Below are positions 1 to 5,981 of a stretch of 6,594 nucleotides of DNA, in pieces. Both the position numbers and the translations under genes were made by a program. Each line of letters begins with the position of its first letter. Position 1 is the first letter of the stretch. A model generated the notes under the pieces. It was not told the DNA's origin and made no database searches. It worked only from the letters and a program-made list of their open reading frames with translations. The DNA is from Lachnospiraceae bacterium (GTDB lineage: Bacteria; Bacillota; Clostridia; Lachnospirales; Lachnospiraceae): contig JAILOA010000461.1 of NCBI GenBank assembly GCA_024691065.1, positions 1-6,594 on the forward strand, written 5' to 3'.

Positions 1-272
1 AGTATAAATGATAATACAAGAACCATAATATGATGGATGTCAGGCTTTTTCTTCAAAGATAATGTCGCTTTGTAATTATCTGCCTTTGCCTCTTTCATAT
101 TATGATTTTTATCGTCTTTGGCATCTGCCTTTGCCTCTTTCATATTATGATTTTTATCGTCTTTGGCATCTGTCTTTGCCTCGGTTTCATTAATGTTTTT
201 GTCAAATTTATTGTCAATCTTATTATCACCGGCTACATTTGCCTGATTATGCCTCTTTTTCTTCTTTGACAT
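1..272 (-). CDS. Partial membrane protein with repeat-bearing, lysine-rich N-terminus (runs off left edge)
   Basis: This open frame starts at the ATG complementary to 270-272 and continues without a stop to base 1, giving 90 complete codons. It overlaps the 3' end of the upstream glycosyltransferase gene by 26 nt in another frame. The start is supported by a well-placed Shine-Dalgarno (AGAGGAAG, complement of 276-283). The protein begins MSKKKKRHNQ and is strongly hydrophilic to about residue 80, rich in K, D, N and E. Residues 31-68 contain a 15-residue unit (EAKADAKDDKNHNMK) present twice, plus the beginning of a third copy. After KKKPDIHH (about 74-81) a hydrophobic run starts (IMVLVLSFIL), which looks like the first transmembrane helix with a positively charged cytoplasmic tail before it. 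The family cannot be named from this fragment. Being translationally linked to a polyprenyl-phosphate sugar transferase, it could be a multi-spanning envelope glycosylation protein (GT-C, YfhO or GtrA-like), but that is inference only. Confidence 0.8.
   Translation of the reverse strand, partial: MSKKKKRHNQANVAGDNKIDNKFDKNINETEAKTDAKDDKNHNMKEAKADAKDDKNHNMKEAKADNYKATLSLKKKPDIHHIMVLVLSFI
78..182 (-). repeat. 45-bp perfect tandem duplication plus 15-bp partial copy, inside a coding region
   Basis: Bases 78-122 and 123-167 are identical 45-bp units placed head to tail. Bases 168-182 repeat the first 15 bases of the unit with one mismatch (T for C at 173); after that the similarity is lost. On the minus strand the unit is exactly 15 codons in the frame of the partial gene, so gain or loss of a copy would lengthen or shorten the protein without a frameshift. 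The two perfect copies indicate a recent duplication or ongoing slippage/recombination. Confidence 0.95.
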
Positions 273-1224
273 TTACTTCCTCTTTCTTATCATTTGTATT
301 TTTTTCATCAATAATATACATAGGTCGTCTTTTTACTTCAAGATAGGTTTTGGCAAGATACTGACCTATGATTCCAAGCGAAAACATTTGTATTCCTGCT
401 ATAAAACTGATTATGCAGACCATGGAAGGCCAGCCGGCTACAGGATCTCCGTATAAAAGCTTTCGTACAATGATAAATATAACAAATATAATAGCAACAA
501 GACACATTAAAAGTCCCATAGCTGAGGATAGTACCAAAGGAGTAGTGGAAAATGCAACTATTCCCTCTATGCTATATTTAAACAGTTTCCAAAAAGACCA
601 TTTGGTCTCGCCGGCCACTCTCTCAACATTTTCAAATTCAATCCATTTGGTTTTGAATCCGACAGAACCGAATATTCCCTTTGAAAACCAGTTATATTCT
701 TTCATTTGCAATAGGGCACCGACAAATTTTCTGTTCATCATTCGATAGTCTCGTGCTCCGTCCATTATATCCGCATCCGAGATTTTTCCCATCAGCTTAT
801 AAAACATTCTGGCAAAAAATGATCTTATAGGCGGCTCGCCCTTTCGGGTCACCCTTCTTGTAGCGGCTGAATCATATTCACCGCTGCTTACATAACTATA
901 CATTTCCGGCAGAAGCGCAGGCGGATCCTGTAAATCGGCATCCATAATTACGACATAGTCACCGGTTGCATGATCAAGACCGGCTTTCATAGCTGCATCT
1001 TTGCCGAAATTTCTGGAGAAAAATACATATCTCACATTATTATATTTACTTTCCAAATCAAGTATTACATTTCTTGTATTGTCCGAAGAACCATCATCTA
1101 TGAATAAAACTTCAAATTCAACATTGTTCATGGTTTCTATAACCTTGTGTAACTCCTCGTAAAAAAGAGGCAATGCGGTTTCTTCGTTATAGCAGGGAAC
1201 TATCACGGAAATTAAATCACTCAT
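247..1224 (-). CDS. Family 2 glycosyltransferase, polyprenyl-phosphate sugar transferase type (GtrB/DPM-like)
   Basis: The 325-residue protein should move a sugar from a nucleotide donor to a polyprenyl (undecaprenyl) phosphate at the inner face of the membrane. It has a GT-A catalytic domain: SVIVPCYNEE at residues 6-15, the nucleotide-binding FIDDGSSDNT at 41-50, SRNFGKDAAMKAGLDHATGD at 70-89, and the metal-binding DAD at 95-97 followed by LQDPP. Two C-terminal transmembrane helices follow (about 229-254 and 266-290), ending with the GQYLAKTYLEVKRRP segment typical of the GtrB/YkcC/YkoT group. Length is normal for that group. The last 18 or so residues form a charged K/E/N tail, whose end overlaps the start of the next gene by 26 nt. 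The start at 1224 is backed by AGGAG (complement of 1232-1236), eight bases... upstream of the ATG by 7 nt. The sugar and final acceptor cannot be deduced. Family assignment is secure; exact substrate is unknown. Confidence 0.93.
   Translation of the reverse strand: MSDLISVIVPCYNEETALPLFYEELHKVIETMNNVEFEVLFIDDGSSDNTRNVILDLESKYNNVRYVFFSRNFGKDAAMKAGLDHATGDYVVIMDADLQDPPALLPEMYSYVSSGEYDSAATRRVTRKGEPPIRSFFARMFYKLMGKISDADIMDGARDYRMMNRKFVGALLQMKEYNWFSKGIFGSVGFKTKWIEFENVERVAGETKWSFWKLFKYSIEGIVAFSTTPLVLSSAMGLLMCLVAIIFVIFIIVRKLLYGDPVAGWPSMVCIISFIAGIQMFSLGIIGQYLAKTYLEVKRRPMYIIDEKNTNDKKEEVNVKEEKEA
276..283 (-). promoter_or_regulatory. Ribosome binding site that fixes the start of the overlapping left-edge gene
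   Basis: The minus strand reads AGAGGAAG here, with the GAGG core six bases before the ATG at 272-270. It lies within the last codons of the glycosyltransferase gene, so the downstream gene has its own initiation signal but is probably also coupled to translation of the upstream gene. Confidence 0.7.
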
Positions 1225-1322
1225 CTTAAAGCTCCTATATAATCTGAATTTAACAAGTATTTATTATGATGAAGACCGTATAAGGTAACATCATTCGGTA
1301 AAAAATATTTACACATCTTTAA

Positions 1323-1351
1323 ATTTTAGCATTTATCCGATTTAAAAGCAA
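1323..1351 (-). promoter_or_regulatory. Predicted sigma-A-type promoter for the glycosyltransferase unit
   Basis: On the minus strand a -35 box TTGCTT (complement of 1346-1351) and a -10 box TAAAAT (complement of 1323-1328) are separated by exactly 17 bases. Transcription would begin near 1316, leaving an untranslated leader of about 90 nt before the ATG at 1224. No riboswitch was recognised in that leader. Confidence 0.55.
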
Positions 1352-1451
1352 TAATAAACAATATCTAATATATACTTTTCATTATAAATTTCTTTTATAT
1401 TTTATACATTTATGTTAGAATGTTTCGTATACTTGAGATATAACGGGGGAT

Positions 1452-1480
1452 TTGATTTTATTATCGGGAATTAATATGAT
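1452..1480 (+). promoter_or_regulatory. Predicted sigma-A-type promoter (distal) for the phosphatase operon
   Basis: TTGATT at 1452-1457 and TATGAT at 1475-1480 are 17 bases apart, matching the consensus closely. A start near 1487 would give a leader of about 100 nt before the phosphatase ATG. Confidence 0.5.
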
Positions 1481-1540
1481 ATAAACTTTACGGAAGATAT
1501 AGATGAGCATAAAAAGTAAGTATTGGGAAACATAATAATT

Positions 1541-1568
1541 TTGAATTCCATACATAAATTGATATGAT
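1541..1568 (+). promoter_or_regulatory. Predicted sigma-A-type promoter (proximal) for the phosphatase operon
   Basis: TTGAAT at 1541-1546 and TATGAT at 1563-1568 are 16 bases apart. A start near 1575 would give a very short leader that still includes the AGGAGG site at 1579-1584. It may be an alternative or additional promoter to the one at 1452-1480; in such AT-rich DNA either could be chance. Confidence 0.35.
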
Positions 1569-1588
1569 TTAAGGCAATAGGAGGATAA

Positions 1589-2428
1589 ATGGATACTAAA
1601 ATAAAAGCAAAAGAACAATCAATAAAACTAAGTAGCGTCGGTAATGCCAGAGAACTGGGCGGTTATAAAACTATGGATGGGAGAACGGTTAAGCATGGTA
1701 TGCTTTTACGAACCGCTGCCATAAATAATATTTCAGATGATGATATAAAGATTCTTGTAAAAGATTATAATCTGTCTGTGGTTGTCGATTTCAGGATGAA
1801 AATGGAAGCAAAAAGTAATCCGGATCCTGAAATTCCCGGAGTTAAAAATTGTCATTTCAGTATTATTGATGAAAATAGTTTTAAAATGTTTGAGAAAGAT
1901 GGGATGACCGTCAATATGAAACCAAAAACTCCCGAAGAACAGTTTAAAATGCTTAAATACGGATTCGAACTCGGTATGGTGGGTGAGAAGATGTATATAA
2001 ATTTTCTGAAGGCTATTCCCGGAATCGAAGGATATAAAGCTTTTTTTAGGGAACTAATAAATCTTTCAAAAGACAGTTCAATCTTATTTCATTGCACACA
2101 GGGAAAAGACCGTACAGGCCTGGCAGCGATGCTTATTTTGGCGGTACTTGATGTAAGTGAAGATACAATAATTGAAGATTATACATTTACAAATGTTTTC
2201 AACGCCGGATTGATTGAAAAAGAACATATGTTCCTGAAGTCGATGGGGCTTGAAGGAGAGGAGCTTCGTAAATTTATGATAGCAATGGATGAGGTTTCTC
2301 CGGGTACTATGATAAATGTAATCAATTGGATGAAGGATAATTATGGTTCGATTAAAGAATATGTTATTAATGTTTTAGAAATATCCGGGGATGAAATCGC
2401 AGAACTGAAGAACAAATTCACGGAGTAA
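1589..2428 (+). CDS. Tyrosine/dual-specificity or lipid phosphatase (Y_phosphatase3 / LipA-like)
   Basis: This 279-residue protein has the cysteine phosphatase P-loop HCTQGKDRTG: nucleophile Cys169, invariant Arg175, and Lys173-Asp174 inside the loop. The GKDR form is characteristic of the mycobacterial PtpB/Listeria LipA group, in which the loop aspartate takes part in catalysis and activity on phosphotyrosine, phosphoserine/threonine and phosphoinositides is known. Other family marks are GNARELGGY at 18-26, the GMLLRT strand at 37-42 and VVDFR at 65-69. No signal peptide or membrane helix is visible, so it is probably cytoplasmic; the mycobacterial and listerial enzymes are secreted, but this copy shows no export signal. 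Its ATG follows AGGAGG (1579-1584) after four bases. It appears to be the first gene of a plus-strand operon, 52 nt ahead of a radical SAM gene. The natural substrate is unknown. Confidence 0.92.
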   Translation: MDTKIKAKEQSIKLSSVGNARELGGYKTMDGRTVKHGMLLRTAAINNISDDDIKILVKDYNLSVVVDFRMKMEAKSNPDPEIPGVKNCHFSIIDENSFKMFEKDGMTVNMKPKTPEEQFKMLKYGFELGMVGEKMYINFLKAIPGIEGYKAFFRELINLSKDSSILFHCTQGKDRTGLAAMLILAVLDVSEDTIIEDYTFTNVFNAGLIEKEHMFLKSMGLEGEELRKFMIAMDEVSPGTMINVINWMKDNYGSIKEYVINVLEISGDEIAELKNKFTE

Positions 2429-2455
2429 ATAAAGCTTATCGACCGGCTCTTGACA

Positions 2456-2461
2456 TATAAT
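2456..2461 (+). promoter_or_regulatory. Possible internal -10 element between phosphatase and radical SAM genes
   Basis: A perfect TATAAT hexamer lies 20 bases before the radical SAM start codon, but no acceptable -35 box sits 16-18 bases upstream and no extended -10 TG is present. It may be chance in AT-rich sequence. Confidence 0.15.
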
Positions 2462-2480
2462 AAAAAAGTGAGATGATATT

Positions 2481-4286
2481 ATGAAATTTTTATTGGTAGG
2501 AATTAATTCAAAATATATACATAGCAATCCGGCTATATATTCACTCTATGCATATTCCGAAAAAATGTATGGTGATATTATAGATTTGGCGGAATATACA
2601 ATAAATCAGAAAACGGAAGAGATACTTGCCGATATTTACGAAAAAAAACCGGATGCAATCGGTTTTTCCTGTTATATTTGGAATTGGAATGTAATTCGAG
2701 AATTATTGTCTGATTTGACCAAGGTTCTGCCGGGGACGGATATCTGGCTGGGAGGACCTCAGGTAAGCTATATAGCTAAAGAGGTTTTGGATGATTTTTC
2801 AAATGTAAAGGGAGTAATTATCGGTGAGGGTGAAATAACCTTCAGTGAAGTCGTCGGTGTTTATATGAATCAGGATAACAAGGATTTTACGGGGGTTTTC
2901 GGACTTTGCCTCAGATCGGGATTCACACCGCCGAGAGAAACGGCTGATTTTAGCACACTGCCCTTTATGTACCATAGTACAGAGCCTTTTAATAACAGAA
3001 TTATATATTATGAAAGTAGCAGAGGGTGTCCTTACAGATGCAGTTATTGTCTGTCCTCCATAGATAAGACCCTTAGAATCCGTGATATGGAGCTTGTAAA
3101 AAAAGAATTAAAATTCTTTTTGGACAACAATGTGCCTCAGGTAAAGTTTGTAGACAGAACCTTTAACTGTGTGCATGAGCATGCAATGGCAGTTTGGCAG
3201 TTTTTGTATGAAAATGATAATGGTATTACCAATTTTCATTTTGAAATATCAGCTGATATTATTAAGGATGAAGAGATAGAACTTTTAAAGAAACTGAGAC
3301 CGGGGCAGGTGCAACTGGAGATTGGCGTGCAGACTGCAAATGAAAAAACTCTTGATGCGATTAACAGAAAGATGAATTTGGAGAGGCTTCGATATGTTGT
3401 TTCGGAAATAAAAAATAATCATAATATTCATCAACACTTAGATCTAATAGCAGGGCTTCCTTATGAGGATTATGAAAGCTTCGGAAAGTCTTTTGACAGA
3501 GTATATGAAATGCGTCCCGATCAGCTTCAGCTCGGTTTTCTCAAGGTGTTAAGCGGTACGTTGATTTCAAGTCAAATTGAAGAATTCGGTATAGCTTATA
3601 CGAAACAGCCGCCGTATGAAGTTCTTTATACAAAATGGCTCTCCTATGATGATGTAATCAGATTGAAGAAGATAGAAGAAATGGTGGAGCTTTATTATAA
3701 CAGTAACCAGTTTATGAATACCTTAGAGTTCCTTGTGAGGGCATTTTCATCTCCATTTGCAATGTTTGAAGCATTATCGGATTTCTTTGAAATAAACGGC
3801 TATTTTGTAAACAGTCCTTCAAGGGTGTATCGTTATGAGGTTCTTTTGAATTTTGCTTCTGAATACGACTTTTTAAACAGGGAAATATATAAGGAATTAC
3901 TGACTTTTGACCTGTATCTGAGGGAGAATATGAAGAGTCGCCCGGGATTTTGTACTGATATAAATGCTGATATACATAAGGATTTCAGACATAATTTTTA
4001 CCGTAATGAAGAAAAGGAAAGAAAGTATCTGCCAAATCTGGAACAATACAACAGAAGACAGCTTTCCGGAATTACTCATTTGGAACCGTTTAATTATCCG
4101 GTTTGGGATATAGAGAGACTGACTTCTTATTCGAATAAGGTTGTGAAGGCTGAAAATGCAGATGTTTTGGCAGATGAAGATGATGGAAATGATAATAAAA
4201 ATGAGAATTTATCGCTACATTATGTTCTTTTTGATTATTCCATAAGGAATCCATTATCTCATGAAGCTTTTACAATTAAGCTTTAG
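2481..4286 (+). CDS. B12-binding-domain radical SAM protein, DUF4080 type
   Basis: The 601-residue protein belongs to the class of radical SAM enzymes with an N-terminal cobalamin-binding-like domain (COG1032 type). Residues about 2-135 form that Rossmann-like domain, with the family-typical NSKYIHSN near 9-16, GFSCYIWNWN, GGPQ and GEGE segments; the classic DxHxxG cobalamin-ligand motif is not visible. The radical SAM core follows, with the [4Fe-4S] motif CPYRCSYC (Cys183, Cys187, Cys190) and later VKFVDRTFN and LEIGVQT motifs. The remaining C-terminal part matches the DUF4080 layout in length and ending. An acidic, low-complexity insert sits near residues 558-576, before the conserved-looking FDYSIRNPLSHEA end. 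The reaction is unknown; related enzymes methylate, rearrange or form C-C/C-S bonds on diverse substrates. The start has only a modest purine-rich site (GTGAGATGA, about 2468-2476), so translation may lean on the upstream phosphatase gene. Confidence 0.93.
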   Translation: MKFLLVGINSKYIHSNPAIYSLYAYSEKMYGDIIDLAEYTINQKTEEILADIYEKKPDAIGFSCYIWNWNVIRELLSDLTKVLPGTDIWLGGPQVSYIAKEVLDDFSNVKGVIIGEGEITFSEVVGVYMNQDNKDFTGVFGLCLRSGFTPPRETADFSTLPFMYHSTEPFNNRIIYYESSRGCPYRCSYCLSSIDKTLRIRDMELVKKELKFFLDNNVPQVKFVDRTFNCVHEHAMAVWQFLYENDNGITNFHFEISADIIKDEEIELLKKLRPGQVQLEIGVQTANEKTLDAINRKMNLERLRYVVSEIKNNHNIHQHLDLIAGLPYEDYESFGKSFDRVYEMRPDQLQLGFLKVLSGTLISSQIEEFGIAYTKQPPYEVLYTKWLSYDDVIRLKKIEEMVELYYNSNQFMNTLEFLVRAFSSPFAMFEALSDFFEINGYFVNSPSRVYRYEVLLNFASEYDFLNREIYKELLTFDLYLRENMKSRPGFCTDINADIHKDFRHNFYRNEEKERKYLPNLEQYNRRQLSGITHLEPFNYPVWDIERLTSYSNKVVKAENADVLADEDDGNDNKNENLSLHYVLFDYSIRNPLSHEAFTIKL

Positions 4287-4313
4287 AAGTAAAAATAAGA
4301 GGAGAAAAATTAA

Positions 4314-5075
4314 ATGAAATACAGATTCTTTAGTGAAGGATTTTTCGGATATGGGCAGGAAGGGGATTTTCAGATATTTGGTTTTTGGCATTTTTTACCT
4401 ATAATTCTGGCGATTATAGCTATAATTTTAACTTCGAAAAATAAGAAAAAAATAAGGGAGTGGAAGTGGGAAACAAGATTCAGATATGTTCTTTCATTTG
4501 TGATGTTAATGGCCGAGATGTCCTTTTTTTGGAGACTTTTATATGTGGGATCTGAAGGAAAATACGATACATTGACAACAAAGCTGCCATTTCAATTATG
4601 TCAATGGGGACTTATATGTTGTGTATTTATGGTTATATCTCTTAATGATACATTGTTTAATATTAATTTTTATGTTACGTTCATTGGTGCCGTCATAGCC
4701 TTGATTTCACCTGTGGTAATTACACGTACCGGACCAACGTATTTCAGATATTATCAATTCTGGCTTGAGCACCTGCTTCCTATATATTCTACATATTACG
4801 TGATGGTAGTTCATAAGAAGCGTCCCAAATACAGAGGTCTTTGGTTATCATACTTGCTTATTTTTGTGTTATGTATTCCCGCAACAATTGCAAACTTTTC
4901 ATTTCCTGAGTCAAATTATCTCTACTTAAGACAAAATATCCCTATATTTCCCGATAATTATGCGGTTAGAGTGGTAATTTACAGTGTGATTTTTATTTTT
5001 CTGTTTCATGTTATATTTTTTATACAACGTGCGGTATATGGACGGAGTGAAAAGAATAAACCAAAGGATAAATAG
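4314..5075 (+). CDS. YwaF/TIGR02206-family seven-helix membrane protein (TMEM164-like)
   Basis: This 253-residue integral membrane protein shows about seven hydrophobic segments (near residues 22-40, 57-78, 94-110, 117-136, 150-167, 174-194 and 215-238). Family marks of the YwaF/TIGR02206 group are the FGFWHFLP opening, LPFQLCQW at 91-98, the GAVIALISP turn at 125-133 and the YFRYYQFWLEH segment at 143-153 ending in a conserved-type histidine. Length is normal. The family also includes eukaryotic TMEM164, reported as an acyltransferase that works on ether phospholipids and uses a cysteine; Cys96 and His153 here are the obvious counterparts to test, but no activity is shown for bacterial members that I can state with confidence. 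The ATG follows AGGAG (4300-4304) by nine bases. It starts 27 nt after the radical SAM stop, so it is very probably in the same operon. Confidence 0.88.
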   Translation: MKYRFFSEGFFGYGQEGDFQIFGFWHFLPIILAIIAIILTSKNKKKIREWKWETRFRYVLSFVMLMAEMSFFWRLLYVGSEGKYDTLTTKLPFQLCQWGLICCVFMVISLNDTLFNINFYVTFIGAVIALISPVVITRTGPTYFRYYQFWLEHLLPIYSTYYVMVVHKKRPKYRGLWLSYLLIFVLCIPATIANFSFPESNYLYLRQNIPIFPDNYAVRVVIYSVIFIFLFHVIFFIQRAVYGRSEKNKPKDK

Positions 5076-5092
5076 ACAGAAAAAGAATGAGT

Positions 5093-5116
5093 GATTTTAT
5101 TTAATATAATAAAATC
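5093..5116 (+). other. AT-rich inverted repeat downstream of the YwaF-like gene
   Basis: GATTTTATT (5093-5101) and AATAAAATC (5108-5116) form a perfect 9-bp stem with a 6-base loop, 17 bases after the stop codon. The stem has only two G-C pairs and no T-tract follows on the plus strand, so it is at best a weak attenuator or a transcript-end stabiliser between the operon and the ABC transporter genes. Confidence 0.35.
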
Positions 5117-5126
5117 CATAATAAGA

Positions 5127-5132
5127 TATAAT
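5127..5132 (+). promoter_or_regulatory. Possible -10 element ahead of the ABC transporter genes
   Basis: A TATAAT hexamer lies 29 bases before the ATPase start codon. A second TATAAT at 5105-5110 falls in the inverted repeat. Neither has a convincing -35 box at the usual distance, so a separate promoter for the transporter is possible but not shown. Confidence 0.2.
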
Positions 5133-5161
5133 ATTTAAATAAAATTATAAAAGAGGAACAT

Positions 5162-5866
5162 ATGGATAAAATTTTAGAGGTTAGGAATTTGCATAAAACC
5201 TATGGCAGTAATGAAAATGCAGTAAAAGCCCTGGACGGGATAGACCTGGATGTTTTTGAGGGGGAACTTCTGATTGTATTAGGCAGTAGCGGAAGCGGGA
5301 AATCCACCTTGTTAAATATGCTTGGTGGTATGGATAAGCCTGATGACGGAAGTATATGCTTCAGAGGCAGGGAAATCAGTAAACTGAATGACAGGGAACT
5401 TACAAATTACAGAAAAGATAATATTGGATTTATATTTCAGGCTTTTAATTTGATCGGAGAGCTAACTGTTTATGAAAATGTATTAATCGCTGCCAATATC
5501 AAAAAGAATTCGCAAATAGTTGAGAAAACCCTCGAACTGGTAGGGATTGGTGATAAAAAAGACAAATATCCGTCCCGGTTGTCAGGTGGGGAGCAACAGC
5601 GTGTGGCGATTGCAAGGGCAATTGCGGGAAGTGCCGATATTCTTCTTTGCGATGAGCCGACAGGCGCCCTGGATTACGAAACAGGAAAGCAGATTCTTAT
5701 ACAATTGGAAATTTTGGCAAAAAAATATAATAAAACAGTGGTTATTGTTACTCATACAAAGGAAATTGCAGAGATGGGAGACAGGGTTATAAAGATGAAG
5801 GATGGACACATTCTTTCGATAAAAGAAAATGTAAATCCCGTATCTGCAAATGATTTAGAGTGGTAG
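5162..5866 (+). CDS. ABC transporter ATP-binding protein, MacB/LolD/BceA type
   Basis: The 234-residue ATPase carries every expected motif: Walker A GSSGSGKST at 41-49, Q-loop Gln93 in FQAFNL, signature LSGGEQQRVAIARA at 140-153, Walker B ILLCDEPTGALD at 160-171 with catalytic Glu165, and the switch His198 in VTHTKE. The GEQQRVAIARA signature, the NLIGELTVYENV stretch after the Q-loop and the GALD D-loop are typical of the group that pairs with FtsX/MacB-type permeases and acts in lipoprotein release, peptide efflux or antimicrobial peptide sensing, rather than classic uptake. AGAGGA (5152-5157) precedes the ATG. The partner permease follows on the same strand after 115 nt. It would sit at the inner face of the membrane as a dimer. 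The cargo cannot be deduced. Confidence 0.96.
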   Translation: MDKILEVRNLHKTYGSNENAVKALDGIDLDVFEGELLIVLGSSGSGKSTLLNMLGGMDKPDDGSICFRGREISKLNDRELTNYRKDNIGFIFQAFNLIGELTVYENVLIAANIKKNSQIVEKTLELVGIGDKKDKYPSRLSGGEQQRVAIARAIAGSADILLCDEPTGALDYETGKQILIQLEILAKKYNKTVVIVTHTKEIAEMGDRVIKMKDGHILSIKENVNPVSANDLEW

Positions 5867-5981
5867 GTGAAGAAGTGGTTTTTATAATACTGTGAAAACA
5901 AGTTATTTGACGGAAAAAGATAAAAATAATAATCACTAGATTAAAAAAAGATTATAAACAGAAAGGATAGAATGAAAAGGT
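5867..5981 (+). other. Gap between ABC ATPase and permease genes
   Basis: These 115 bases separate two genes that are usually adjacent or overlapping. They contain a TTGACG hexamer (5907-5912) and a TATAAT (5883-5888), but these are not arranged as a promoter. No hairpin terminator or coding frame of note was seen. Confidence 0.5.
5962..5967 (+). promoter_or_regulatory. Ribosome-binding-like site better spaced for a 13-codon overlapping ORF than for the permease
   Basis: AAAGGA ends four bases before an ATG at 5972, which opens a 13-codon frame (MKRYEESPHSRNN) that stops at 6011-6013, overlapping the permease start in a different frame. The same site is 14 bases from the permease ATG at 5982, longer than usual. 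Ribosomes may reinitiate or initiate directly at the permease ATG; the sequence alone does not decide. Confidence 0.3.

Larger units (their letters stand above)
1225..1588. other. Divergent (bidirectional) intergenic region
   Basis: These 364 bases separate the minus-strand glycosyltransferase unit from the plus-strand phosphatase unit. They are very AT-rich and hold one predicted minus-strand promoter (1323-1351) and two or three plus-strand candidates. An imperfect inverted repeat (ACCGAAT/ATACGGT on the minus strand, about 1276-1300) lies in the glycosyltransferase leader, but it is short and has one mismatch. I see no gene, RNA, terminator or riboswitch here. The open frame on the minus strand at 1415-1618 has no family features and runs into the phosphatase start, so it is not called. 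Confidence 0.7.

Noticed and set aside
78..182. Direct repeats as a CRISPR array
   Set aside because: The 45-bp units are directly adjacent with no spacers and lie in frame in a coding region.
368..748. Plus-strand open frame of 126 codons opposite the glycosyltransferase
   Set aside because: It lies wholly antisense to a gene with clear catalytic motifs and shows no family features itself.
1415..1618. Minus-strand open frame of 67 codons in the divergent region
   Set aside because: It overlaps the phosphatase start and its promoters, has no ribosome binding site that I could see, and has a composition expected of AT-rich noncoding DNA.
2450..2479. Perfect TTGACA -35 box before the radical SAM gene
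   Set aside because: The only -10-like hexamers at 17-18 bases (ATGATA or TGATAT) are poor, and the start would fall inside the coding region.
4262..4285. Hairpin with two AAGCTT arms over the radical SAM stop codon, as a terminator
   Set aside because: Stem of eight pairs including a G-T wobble, loop of eight, and no T-tract after it; the next gene begins 27 nt later with a good ribosome binding site.
5547..5809. Open frames on both strands within the ABC ATPase gene
   Set aside because: They are alternative-frame shadows of the signature and Walker B region of a clearly coding gene.
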